64,000 bases of DNA from positions 229,624 through 293,623 of the forward strand of contig JBNKRZ010000005.1 of NCBI GenBank assembly GCA_050297015.1. The letters run 5' to 3'. The notes below the pieces were generated by a model that ran no database searches, was not told the DNA's origin, and worked only from the letters and a program-made list of their open reading frames with translations. Made by a program: the position numbers and the translations under genes. Origin of the DNA: JACKJA01 sp050297015 (lineage in GTDB: Bacteria > Pseudomonadota > Alphaproteobacteria > Micavibrionales > Micavibrionaceae). Below are positions 25,295-32,521 of this stretch, one piece after another. Every line of letters starts with the position of its first letter. Positions within the stretch are counted from its first letter, which is position 1.

Positions 25295-25596
25295 TGTACC
25301 AGATGCTCAAAACAATAGATTTAAATCAGATAGCTAGTGTTCCTAATGTGGAGGGCATGAAAGTCGTAGGCCAAAAGCAGATGAAAGAGGTTGTTAAATG
25401 GGAGTCGCAACATTTTGGCGAGTGTGATCTGGGCGGCTGCGTCATCCATCGTGTCGTGTTTAAGGCGCTGGGCCTATATTACGGCACGCCCATCAACAAC
25501 ATTGATAATGCGGTTCTTTATGAATTCAAATACAATCACAAAGATACTGGTTTGCCATGGGATATTGTAGAACACTGTTCGGTGACGACAAATTGA
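25294..25596 (+). CDS. Short histidine-phosphatase-like protein, C-terminal half only
   Basis: 100 aa, starting at ATG 25294 that overlaps the previous stop (taATG). Residues 48-90 (CVIHRVVFKALGLYYGTPIN, then NIDNAVLYEFKYN) align with the end of the next gene's product (VSHAGVFKALCLQYGCSLGK, then IENGVLYEFRFS). It therefore equals the C-terminal part of a histidine phosphatase, with the second catalytic-type His kept but no RHG motif. The first 45 residues (MYQMLKTIDLNQIASVPNVE) are not from that fold. It could be a decayed duplicate, but the intact coupling suggests a translated, perhaps regulatory, protein. Confidence 0.65.
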   Translation: MYQMLKTIDLNQIASVPNVEGMKVVGQKQMKEVVKWESQHFGECDLGGCVIHRVVFKALGLYYGTPINNIDNAVLYEFKYNHKDTGLPWDIVEHCSVTTN

Positions 25597-25614
25597 GAGC
25601 GATGAAGGGTTCCA

Positions 25615-26211
25615 ATGAAAAATTTCTTTATGATCCGCCACGGACAAACAACGACCAATCTGGAAGAAATAGCGACCGGGCAAATAGATGTGCATTTGAC
25701 TCCTTTAGGGGTTTCTCAGGCTGAAAAATGCAGAGATGTTATAGATTCCGTTGGTTTCGAGCCCAGCGTTGTTATACATAGTGCTTTGATCCGTACAAAG
25801 GAAACTGCTGACATCATCAATCAAAATTTACAATGTGCTCTGCATAGCGAGCCGGGAATAAATGAACAGTACTATGGAGACTGGGAAGGAAAAGCCTGGA
25901 AAGATATCTTGCCGGAAATCGAACAACGGGGGGAAAACCCTCCTCATGGCGAAACGCAAGAGCAATTTGTGACGCGTATAAACAAGGCGATTCAATCTAT
26001 TTTGGAAAGATTTTCTGGGTCGCCCCTGATTGTTTCCCATGCGGGCGTTTTTAAAGCCCTGTGCTTGCAATATGGATGTTCTCTGGGAAAAATTGAAAAT
26101 GGTGTTCTGTACGAATTTCGTTTTTCAGAAAGCGGGAATTTCCCATGGGAAATATACAAATATAGTTCTTGTGTTCCCGTGCGGATTAATGCTACGAATT
26201 TACAAAGTTAA
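25615..26211 (+). CDS. Histidine phosphatase (phosphoglycerate-mutase family)
   Basis: 198 aa. The catalytic motif FFMIRHGQTTTN is at residues 4-15, followed by QIDVHLTPLGVSQAEKC, the Arg of SALIRTKETADII, the acid/base Glu region QYYGDWEGKAWKDI, and the second His in PLIVSHAGVFKAL near 142. All phosphate-pocket residues are present. Likely a phosphatase of a small phosphorylated metabolite (members include CobC-like and sugar-phosphate phosphatases). It lies 18 nt after its truncated relative in the island operon and probably removes a phosphate in the same pathway. Confidence 0.88.
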   Translation: MKNFFMIRHGQTTTNLEEIATGQIDVHLTPLGVSQAEKCRDVIDSVGFEPSVVIHSALIRTKETADIINQNLQCALHSEPGINEQYYGDWEGKAWKDILPEIEQRGENPPHGETQEQFVTRINKAIQSILERFSGSPLIVSHAGVFKALCLQYGCSLGKIENGVLYEFRFSESGNFPWEIYKYSSCVPVRINATNLQS

Positions 26212-26235
26212 TTAACATAACCATAAAGAGGGAAA

Positions 26236-26469
26236 ATGTCACTTTCTGACGAACAAAAAAAAGCAGCCCATCAAATTAAGTTTGAAGAAAATAAAGACGT
26301 ATGGCTGACTAATGTCGATGAAACTAGAATAGTTCGCGCTAATGGAGGGTACGTTATGGTTCAGAACTTCAACGATCCAGACACGCCCAATGTTTACGAA
26401 GGGGTTTTGGGAAAACCTAATCCTACTGTCTTGGGTGATTTTGGTATTTTTGAAATGGCCCCCAAATAA
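26236..26469 (+). CDS. Small protein of unknown function in island cluster
   Basis: 77 aa, with a plausible ribosome-binding site (agaggga) before ATG 26236. Sequence begins MSLSDEQKKAAHQIKFEENK; the middle carries VWLTNVDETRIVRANGGYVMVQNF and the end LGDFGIFEMAPK. It has no membrane segment, no Cys and no recognisable family. It sits 24 nt after the phosphatase and 65 nt before the dehydrogenase, on the same strand, so it is probably part of the same transcript. A beta-rich small fold is a guess. Confidence 0.6.
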   Translation: MSLSDEQKKAAHQIKFEENKDVWLTNVDETRIVRANGGYVMVQNFNDPDTPNVYEGVLGKPNPTVLGDFGIFEMAPK

Positions 26470-26534
26470 TGTTGGGTGCGATACTTGTTGATACTAAGTT
26501 CCCAGAAAAAACATAGAAAACGGGTTTTAGCGGC

Positions 26535-27905
26535 ATGAAAAAACTTTTCTCACGTATAGCTTTTATTGGTGCTGGTTTGATGAATACCTCTATAGCTCTG
26601 AGGGCGATGGAGAAAGATGCAGCTGAGACGAGTATCCTATACGACGTAAACCAGAAAGCTATAAGTGATCTCACTAGTGTTTTGTCATCTCATTCCCGTA
26701 TGCGCGCAACAGATAATCTTCAAGAAGCGGTCAGTGGGGCCGATCTGGTTGTACTGGGAACACCGATCGACGTTTTTGGTTCGGTAACGCGGCAAATGGC
26801 TCCATATATCAAAGAAGATGCCATAATCACCCATATTGGATCGGTTATGGGACATACTTCATGTGAGGTAAGGGATGCGCTACCAGTACATTTAAAGGGG
26901 CGTTTCCTAGCATCACATCCAGCCACAGGTAGCGCGGAAAGTGGCCCTTTGGCCGCAAATGTGAAAATGATGGACGGGGCCAATTTGGTAATTTCCTCTG
27001 AAGAGGTTGACTTTGGAGTCTCGAAACGCTTAGAGATGTTTTGGAGAAGGCTTGACTCTCAGGTTATTCGCCGGGAACCAGAAATCCATGACCGGGAATT
27101 TGCAGCCATATCCCATCATCAGCATTTGCGTGCTTTTTCTTTAGCCCGGTTAGGCAAAGGAAAAAATGGTTATTCTCTTCTTGATGACTACCGAAACGGT
27201 GGAAATCTTTTGCGTGATGCTACGCGAGTGGCCCGTGCTAATACAGCGATGTGGCTTCCTATTTTCAAGCATAATCGACAGGCAATCCTTGAAACGGCGG
27301 CAGCGTTTAACCAAACATGGCACTCTTTTGAAGCAATTTTGCGTGAAGGAAAGGTAGATGATTTGTACACACAAATTCGTCAGGCACATGATTTTGCTGA
27401 ACCGCTGCATCGTGCTATGCCGCACGAAAGATTAATGAGCGACATCCATGACTATGAGGCGGATAACCGGAAAGTAAAAGATGTGTTTGCCGAACGCAGT
27501 TTTGCACGGCGTGTATGTTTTCCTGCCTTTTTGGGAGTGGTGACGGCTTTGAATGTGAAGGACACAGAAAAGTGTTTGGGCACGCGTATTGAAGAAACAG
27601 TTAACCCTAGTTTGCTGGATGCAATTCGTCCCGTTCTTGCTCATGCAGGGATGCTGTGTACTTTACTATATGAGAATAGAGACCACGTCTTGATACAGGC
27701 GGCAGATTACAAGGCCATACTGGATCGTGCCGTACAAGCCGTCGATGAAAATGACGAAAAATATCTTCATGATTTCATGGCGGAGAGTCATGCTGTACGG
27801 GGTGCGATGCCGCCATTTCGTAGAATGGGTACTGACACCCCCCTACGAACAGAATATCTTGCTGGTGACAATGCAGAGTCTTTCCCGCAAAAAATGGCTC
27901 TTTAG
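26535..27905 (+). CDS. Prephenate-dehydrogenase-like NAD(P)-dependent enzyme
   Basis: 456 aa. The N-terminal Rossmann fold has IAFIGAGLMNTSIALRAM (residues 8-25), then LVVLGTPIDVFGSV and ITHIGSVMGH, then FLASHPATGSAESGPLAANVKMMDGA, which is the conserved TyrA substrate region (HPxxGxExSG). TyrA oxidatively decarboxylates prephenate or arogenate to the tyrosine precursor. The C-terminal half (about 200-456) is helical and longer than in TyrA, with no ACT domain seen. In this cluster it is unlikely to be the housekeeping TyrA; it may act on a prephenate-like or other cyclohexadienyl or beta-hydroxyacid substrate. Paired with the aminotransferase, it suggests an aromatic or related amino acid product. 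Confidence 0.78.
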   Translation: MKKLFSRIAFIGAGLMNTSIALRAMEKDAAETSILYDVNQKAISDLTSVLSSHSRMRATDNLQEAVSGADLVVLGTPIDVFGSVTRQMAPYIKEDAIITHIGSVMGHTSCEVRDALPVHLKGRFLASHPATGSAESGPLAANVKMMDGANLVISSEEVDFGVSKRLEMFWRRLDSQVIRREPEIHDREFAAISHHQHLRAFSLARLGKGKNGYSLLDDYRNGGNLLRDATRVARANTAMWLPIFKHNRQAILETAAAFNQTWHSFEAILREGKVDDLYTQIRQAHDFAEPLHRAMPHERLMSDIHDYEADNRKVKDVFAERSFARRVCFPAFLGVVTALNVKDTEKCLGTRIEETVNPSLLDAIRPVLAHAGMLCTLLYENRDHVLIQAADYKAILDRAVQAVDENDEKYLHDFMAESHAVRGAMPPFRRMGTDTPLRTEYLAGDNAESFPQKMAL

Positions 27906-28053
27906 ATCCACTGTCCGTTGAGACATCAAATCACTAGAATAACCTCTTGAAGGGCATTCTAAAAAGATAATCGATTTTCCTGAAATTAAACTTGATTTAA
28001 CATAGTGTTTTCGTGTAGTTTTTTCCGATCATAAAAATTAAGAAAGAAAAAAT

Positions 28054-29781
28054 ATGGCGGAAAAACTAGGGTTGGCGCGGATATTCGCGTTTCCGGCAAA
28101 GTCTCCTCTTCTGGATACTTTAAAACAAAAGGTTTTTGATAAAGTGCCCCCGTTAAAAGCGGTTATGGAGGCAGGCTCTGTGCGCGACTATCTAGCCCCT
28201 TTACGCGATTGGAAACCTGATACACGGTTATTTCCATACGCGGAAAGAAACAGAGTAGTCATTGCTGACCATGTTCGTTTTTATTTCGGCGAAGATGCTG
28301 CCCGTGAAACAGTTGCACAGCTTGAGCGTACAAGTTGCGTTGAAACGGGTACCCATATGTCGTTTCCGCGTGACCGTGATTATTATACAAGGGATGTTAC
28401 AGTCGATAATACGATGGTTTGGCAAGGAGCTTTGCTATCCGCTATGTCTTATCAAGAGGCGGACATGAAGTATCACATGGGCGCCTACTCCGGAACAATC
28501 TCTGTCGATAATACAAACGGCCCGCTTTATCTACAGCTTGGTCGTGAAAAATTTATGGTTTCTCTTTTGACCAAGAAAAACAGAAAAAGTTTTGCCGGGT
28601 TAACCCCCGCTTTGACAGATGAAGAAATTGATGCGGTATCTCTGGAGGTTAGTAAACAGATCTACGCGGAACGTCTGACAGAACTCCAAGATATCCTTTC
28701 CGATATTTCTCATGATGGGGATCAAAAGGTTGCGGCATGGCACGCTTTTGTCCATTCCGGGAAAGGATACAGTCCGAAGAACGACAAGACTCTTTTTTTT
28801 ATTCAAAATGCACTATCAGAAGAGTACGGTATTCATGATTTTTATGATTACCATGACGATATCCGTCGTATAGAAACGATTTCACGTTTGATGAAAGACG
28901 TTGTCCACCGCGCTAAAGAAGAAAACCGTTCTGTAAATTTTGCCGATCAGGTGATTGTTGCTCAAAAATACCTGATGGATGAGATTATGCCGGTAGGCAT
29001 AGAGCAAATAAGCTGGAATTTTTCGCAGGTTAGCAAGCAATTGATGATAGAGGCCTTCCGTGATCCTCAATCCGTATTCCACCAAATATTCGCACAACCT
29101 GAATTAAGGGATACGTTTGTTGAACGCCTGGGGAATATCAGGGTTGGCTGGGCATATAACGGTCCTGATGATTGCGAGGCTCCTTTTTGGCTGGTTCAGG
29201 AATCAAAGGGTTCGTATAAAACGAGTAAAGTGTCCTATGCCGCGATCAGGGATGATTTGACCCCGGAAAATATTGCGCAGGCGCTGGAGAGCGGCAAGGC
29301 CATTCCGACCCTGGGCCTGGAGGTTCTTTTCTGCATAACTGAATGTGGAATGGCGTTTAACGGAGGGATGTTCCAGTGTCAGTACGCGCCGCAATACGCA
29401 AATGGTATGGCCTCTATTCTGGACGATATGGGGTTGAATGAGCGTGCCGCAGCCATCCGGAGCATGCCGCTCCATATCGCCACGCAGTCTTTGGCCTTTG
29501 GGGCTCTTGCGGACAATGGCACGTTGCGTTTGGCCCGTTATTCAGATCTGTTGGATGGAGAGCGGATTTCTGCTGAGCAAGCGGCGCGTTTTTTAGATAT
29601 GCCTGCTGAAACAGCTTTAACTCTGGCGGCCCCTTCTCTCGCTTGTTTTTTGGACGGTGGTGAGGAACCCGATCCTGAATTGCAAAAAGCGGCATTTGAG
29701 TATGCCGGGTTCAGAGTGGATCAGGCCGTCAATAATCCAGAACCTTTTGGAAGGCCCCGTGATTATAGCCACAAGTTATAA
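28054..29781 (+). CDS. Large protein of unknown family in island cluster
   Basis: 575 aa, no signal peptide, no clear membrane helix. I recognise no family. Visible features: a Cys-Val-Glu-Thr-Gly-Thr-His-Met stretch near residue 95 (RTSCVETGTHMSFPRDRDYY), repeated VDNT motifs (TVDNTMVWQG and SVDNTNGPLYLQLG), and a Cys-rich Gly segment VLFCITECGMAFNGGMFQCQY near 430. The C-terminal 100 residues (ALADNGTLRLARYSDL and on) look like a separate helical domain. It starts 148 nt after the dehydrogenase gene, after an A+T-rich gap, and ends 12 nt before the racemase gene. It is the best candidate in the cluster for new chemistry, for example a ligase or hydrolase acting on the amino acid product, but that is conjecture. 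Confidence 0.75.
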   Translation: MAEKLGLARIFAFPAKSPLLDTLKQKVFDKVPPLKAVMEAGSVRDYLAPLRDWKPDTRLFPYAERNRVVIADHVRFYFGEDAARETVAQLERTSCVETGTHMSFPRDRDYYTRDVTVDNTMVWQGALLSAMSYQEADMKYHMGAYSGTISVDNTNGPLYLQLGREKFMVSLLTKKNRKSFAGLTPALTDEEIDAVSLEVSKQIYAERLTELQDILSDISHDGDQKVAAWHAFVHSGKGYSPKNDKTLFFIQNALSEEYGIHDFYDYHDDIRRIETISRLMKDVVHRAKEENRSVNFADQVIVAQKYLMDEIMPVGIEQISWNFSQVSKQLMIEAFRDPQSVFHQIFAQPELRDTFVERLGNIRVGWAYNGPDDCEAPFWLVQESKGSYKTSKVSYAAIRDDLTPENIAQALESGKAIPTLGLEVLFCITECGMAFNGGMFQCQYAPQYANGMASILDDMGLNERAAAIRSMPLHIATQSLAFGALADNGTLRLARYSDLLDGERISAEQAARFLDMPAETALTLAAPSLACFLDGGEEPDPELQKAAFEYAGFRVDQAVNNPEPFGRPRDYSHKL

Positions 29782-29793
29782 CAGGAAATAACC

Positions 29794-30954
29794 GTGTTCG
29801 ATTTAGAGCGATATCATGATACCCAACCTATCGTAAGGATAAAACACGCGGATGAAGTACGGCGTTGTTGCCGGTATTTTAACGACCTGGCCCGGAACAG
29901 AAAAGGAAGTCTGGCCGCCGTTGTAAAAAATGACGGCTATGGCTTTGGTATTCCAAATATACTGCCACCTATCCTGGAAACAGGTATCACGCAGATATAT
30001 ACATCTGATATTTCGGAAGCCGGTGCTATTCGTCAGGCCGGTTTTCAGGGTAAGCTATTCATTCTTAATGGCTTTCGCAACGGTTTGGCAAAAGAGTTTG
30101 AAGCACTTGATGCCATTCCCGTTTTGTCATCACGCCGGCAAATTGAGGATTTTTGCGCCGTTGCTTTAGAAGCAAAGGAAAGAAAAGCGGCAAGTCTTCA
30201 TTTTGATACGGGAATGAACCGTAATGGATTGCCTTTTGATGATATTCGCTGGGTTGAAGAAAATTGGGATAACATTACCCGCGCCATTAACGTGGATCAT
30301 TATTTGACGCATCTGCATAGTGTCGATCTGGATCGTGAATCTGGACAAGCGGCCAGTCTGGACCAGATAGCGCGTTTCCGTTCTTGTATAGAAAAACTAC
30401 CGCAAAGGCCCGTGAGTATTTTTGCAACACATGGCGCGCTATATATCGATTCCGGGCATACCAGCGATTTGGAAAACCAAATTCACCGCATTGGCGTTGG
30501 CCTTCTGGGGGATATATATGATCGGCCGCTTGCTGTTGAGGTGCACGCCCGTATCAATGAGACAAGAACGCTCAAAAAAGGAGAGGCGGTCGGTTACGAC
30601 CAAATTTTCAGGGCTCCTGAAAATATGCGGATTGCCGTCGTTGAAATTGGCTATGGAGATGGGTATGCACGTGGTTTGGCCGTTGGTAATGGCTCTGCCT
30701 GTGATTCAAAAGCACCGTTCATGATGATTGACGGTAGCCCCTGTCCGGTTGTGGGCAAGATATCAATGAACATGACAACGGTAGATATATCAAACTTGCC
30801 TAACTGGCCGCTAAAAAACGGTTTCGCCGAAGTTGTCGGTCCTCATGTTGATATCCGGCAACTGTCGGATTATGCTGGAACGGTGCCGGAAGAGATGTTG
30901 ATAGGGTTGCAAACGCGAAACCGGCGTGCAAAAGATTTTGTTTTGGGTGGTTGA
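29794..30954 (+). CDS. Alanine-racemase-like PLP enzyme
   Basis: 386-aa fold-type III PLP racemase. The N-terminal TIM barrel carries the Schiff-base Lys in LAAVVKNDGYGFG (K45); canonical alanine racemase has AVVKADAYGHG. SLHFDTGMNRNGLP matches the HxDTGMxRxG signature. The C-terminal beta domain has EAVGYDQIFRAPE with the catalytic-type Tyr, IGYGDGYARGL, and VGKISMNMTTVDIS. It would make a D-amino acid, usually D-Ala; differences in the pocket (Asn-Asp for Ala-Asp, GYG for GYA) leave room for another substrate. It starts 12 nt after the unknown gene and ends 12 nt before the dipeptidase gene. Likely cluster-specific, not the housekeeping racemase. Confidence 0.86.
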   Translation: MFDLERYHDTQPIVRIKHADEVRRCCRYFNDLARNRKGSLAAVVKNDGYGFGIPNILPPILETGITQIYTSDISEAGAIRQAGFQGKLFILNGFRNGLAKEFEALDAIPVLSSRRQIEDFCAVALEAKERKAASLHFDTGMNRNGLPFDDIRWVEENWDNITRAINVDHYLTHLHSVDLDRESGQAASLDQIARFRSCIEKLPQRPVSIFATHGALYIDSGHTSDLENQIHRIGVGLLGDIYDRPLAVEVHARINETRTLKKGEAVGYDQIFRAPENMRIAVVEIGYGDGYARGLAVGNGSACDSKAPFMMIDGSPCPVVGKISMNMTTVDISNLPNWPLKNGFAEVVGPHVDIRQLSDYAGTVPEEMLIGLQTRNRRAKDFVLGG

Positions 30955-30966
30955 GCGAGGCTGGAT

Positions 30967-31563
30967 ATGGATACAAAGGGCCTTTTAAAAGTTGAGCATG
31001 AGCGCTTTATCATTGATCTGCTTTACAGGACAGATAATCATGCGCTCGGTTATCCCATATACAAGGATCTTGGGCTGAACGTTTGTCTGGCTCACCCGGA
31101 TCTGTATGAAAAACTGATGAAATTGCCCCAGTTGTTAGAGGCTGAAAAATTAAAACTGGTCATTTTTGATATTTACCGTCCCCTGGAAGTCCAGAGGAAA
31201 TTCTGGGAGATGATGCCCGATGAGCGTTATGTGGATCCCCCTGAAAAGGGATCCCTTCATAACAGGGGTGTCGCCATTGATTGTTATCTGGCACAGGACG
31301 ACGGAGAGCCGCTGGTTTTCCCTACGACGCCGGATGGTTATATTAAGGGGATTGAAAAAGATTGGGATCGATGGATGGCCTATCTTGAAAAAGCCCATCA
31401 TACCTATATCTGTAAGCCGGAAGAACGTGAGGCGTGCGAAAATCGTGACCTGTTGCGCGCGATGATGGAGCAGGTTGGCCTGGAGGCTCTTCAGGAAGAA
31501 TGGTGGCATTACCAGCTTCCCGATGCATATGGTTATCCAATCGTTGATTTGTACGGAGAATAG
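30967..31563 (+). CDS. VanX-like D-Ala-D-Ala dipeptidase
   Basis: 198-aa zinc D,D-dipeptidase, peptidase family M15D. The zinc and catalytic residues are in place: R71 in FDIYRP, H98 and D105 in GSLHNRGVAID, and E178/H181 in QEEWWHYQ. VanX and DdpX of this family hydrolyse free D-Ala-D-Ala, giving resistance to glycopeptides or nutrient recovery. No VanA/VanH ligase or dehydrogenase partner is in the cluster, and no signal peptide is present. Here it may cleave a dipeptide intermediate or protect the cell from the product. It is the last gene of the island cluster; its stop lies 12 bp before the att-like sequence. Confidence 0.9.
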   Translation: MDTKGLLKVEHERFIIDLLYRTDNHALGYPIYKDLGLNVCLAHPDLYEKLMKLPQLLEAEKLKLVIFDIYRPLEVQRKFWEMMPDERYVDPPEKGSLHNRGVAIDCYLAQDDGEPLVFPTTPDGYIKGIEKDWDRWMAYLEKAHHTYICKPEEREACENRDLLRAMMEQVGLEALQEEWWHYQLPDAYGYPIVDLYGE

Positions 31564-31574
31564 TTAGCCCTCGA

Positions 31575-31590
31575 CTACCCCCACCACCAT
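31575..31590 (+). other. attR-like duplication of the tRNA-Tyr 3' end
   Basis: Exact 16-bp repeat of 22526-22541 (ctacccccaccaccat). Bases tcga just upstream resemble the tRNA T-loop. It marks the right end of the island. It also forms part of a longer 39-bp sequence (31555-31593) that matches 32276-32314 at 30 of 39 positions. Confidence 0.65.
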
Positions 31591-31638
31591 CTATCGTGTA
31601 GTCACGGCGGACTTTTCTCTGGCTAAATTTTTCTAAGT

Positions 31639-31667
31639 TTGACAAGCGTACCGTTTTTCAGTACTAT
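31639..31667 (+). promoter_or_regulatory. Sigma-70-type promoter of higBA, near-leaderless
   Basis: A -35 TTGACA (31639-31644), a 17-bp spacer, and a -10 TACTAT (31662-31667). The higB ATG begins 6 nt after the -10, so the transcript would start at or next to the initiation codon. gtac sequences on either side (about 31649 and 31661) form a small inverted pair that could be the HigA operator. Confidence 0.65.
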
Positions 31668-31672
31668 TGGAT

Positions 31673-31954
31673 ATGATTAAAAGTTTTGCGGACAAGAAAA
31701 CGGAAATTTTTTGGAACACGGGGAAAAGTACCAAAATACCATCCGCAATCCGCAAAAGAGCTTATCGGAAGCTGCAATTGTTACATGCGGCAACGACGAT
31801 AGAGTTCTTACGTGTGCCTCCGAGCAACCACCTCGAGAAGCTATCGGGGGATCGCAAGGGCGCGTATAGCATAAGAATTAACCAACAATTTCGTATTGTA
31901 TTTACGTGGAAACAAGGCCATGCGGAAAATGTTGAGATTGTTGATTACCATTAG
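31673..31954 (+). CDS. higB: HigB-family toxin (RelE/ParE superfamily)
   Basis: 93-aa ribosome-dependent mRNA interferase type toxin, from ATG 31673 (MIKSFADKKTEIFW). The fold signature is clear: KSFADKKTEIFWNTGKSTKIP, RKRAYRKLQLLHAA, LEKLSGDRKGAYSIRINQQFRIVFTW, ending with VEIVDYH. The Arg and His at the C-terminal strand are those expected at the active site. It precedes its antitoxin gene by 14 nt, which is the toxin-first order typical of higBA. No ribosome-binding site is evident, in line with the near-leaderless promoter. Confidence 0.9.
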   Translation: MIKSFADKKTEIFWNTGKSTKIPSAIRKRAYRKLQLLHAATTIEFLRVPPSNHLEKLSGDRKGAYSIRINQQFRIVFTWKQGHAENVEIVDYH

Positions 31955-31968
31955 AGGAAACGAAGGCT

Positions 31969-32271
31969 ATGACAGACCAAAGAAAAAATATGATTTCTCA
32001 CCCGGGAGAAATCCTCAAAGAAGAGTTCCTGGATGAAATGGGCATCAGTGTTTATGCGTTGTCCAAAGCGATTAACGTGCCGCGTTCCCGCATGAACGAT
32101 ATTGTGCTGGGGCGACGTGGGCTGACAGCGGATACGGCTGTGCGTCTTGGCAAGTTCTTTGATGTCGATCCGCAAAGCTGGATTAATCTGCAAAGCCATT
32201 ATGATGTTGTCATGGCGCAAGCGGCTGTTGATGTCTCTTCCATTAAAACGATGGAGGAGATCAGGGTTTAG
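31969..32271 (+). CDS. higA: HigA-family antitoxin, Xre-type HTH
   Basis: 100 aa. After MTDQRKNMISHPGEILKEEFLDEMG, the addiction-module HTH is plain: ISVYALSKAINVPRSRMNDIVLGRRGLTADTAVRLGKFFDVDPQSWINLQ. The HPGEILKEEFL start is a strong HigA signature. It should bind HigB and repress the operon. A second in-frame Met (MISHPGE) is an alternative start. The gene ends 5 nt before the third att-like sequence. Confidence 0.92.
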   Translation: MTDQRKNMISHPGEILKEEFLDEMGISVYALSKAINVPRSRMNDIVLGRRGLTADTAVRLGKFFDVDPQSWINLQSHYDVVMAQAAVDVSSIKTMEEIRV

Positions 32272-32275
32272 TTTT

Positions 32276-32314
32276 GGAGAATTATTAGCCTCTGACTGCC
32301 TCCTCCACCATTTA
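32276..32314 (+). repeat. Third att-like sequence, diverged
   Basis: A 39-bp stretch starting ggagaattattagcct and ending ctccaccatttacc-like matches 31555-31593 at 30 of 39 positions. It lies just after higA, so the higBA pair is bracketed by two related att-like copies downstream of the tRNA-Tyr island. Confidence 0.5.
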
Positions 32315-32321
32315 CAATTAC

Positions 32322-32347
32322 AAATCCCCATAAGTGGGGATTTTTTT
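32322..32347 (+). terminator. Rho-independent terminator after higA
   Basis: Stem aaatcccca (32322-32330) and tggggattt (32335-32343), loop taag, with seven T at 32341-32347. Confidence 0.85.
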
Positions 32348-32449
32348 GTGCTTTAAAACCGCCAGTTCTTCACCTTCTCTATATATCGGCAAATGCTCAT
32401 ATTGCGCCATGATTTTACCCAGTAACTTTAATATCTAAACCGCAAATTC

Positions 32450-32478
32450 AAAAATTTTGACCCCGCTTGCGGGGTCAA
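32450..32478 (-). terminator. Rho-independent terminator after the Lcl-like gene
   Basis: On the minus strand a perfect hairpin gaccccgc / gcggggtc (32459-32476, 2-bp loop) is followed by aaaattttt. It lies 44 nt after the stop of the gene at 32522-33259. Confidence 0.7.
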
Positions 32479-32521
32479 ATATTTAAATATTTAAATGATT
32501 AAATGACTAACAGACCTTCCG

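Noticed and set aside
31596..31610. gtgtagtcac next to the att-like site as a further terminal-repeat copy
   Set aside because: Only about nine bases match the MITE end and the conserved tip TAGATAC is missing; likely chance.
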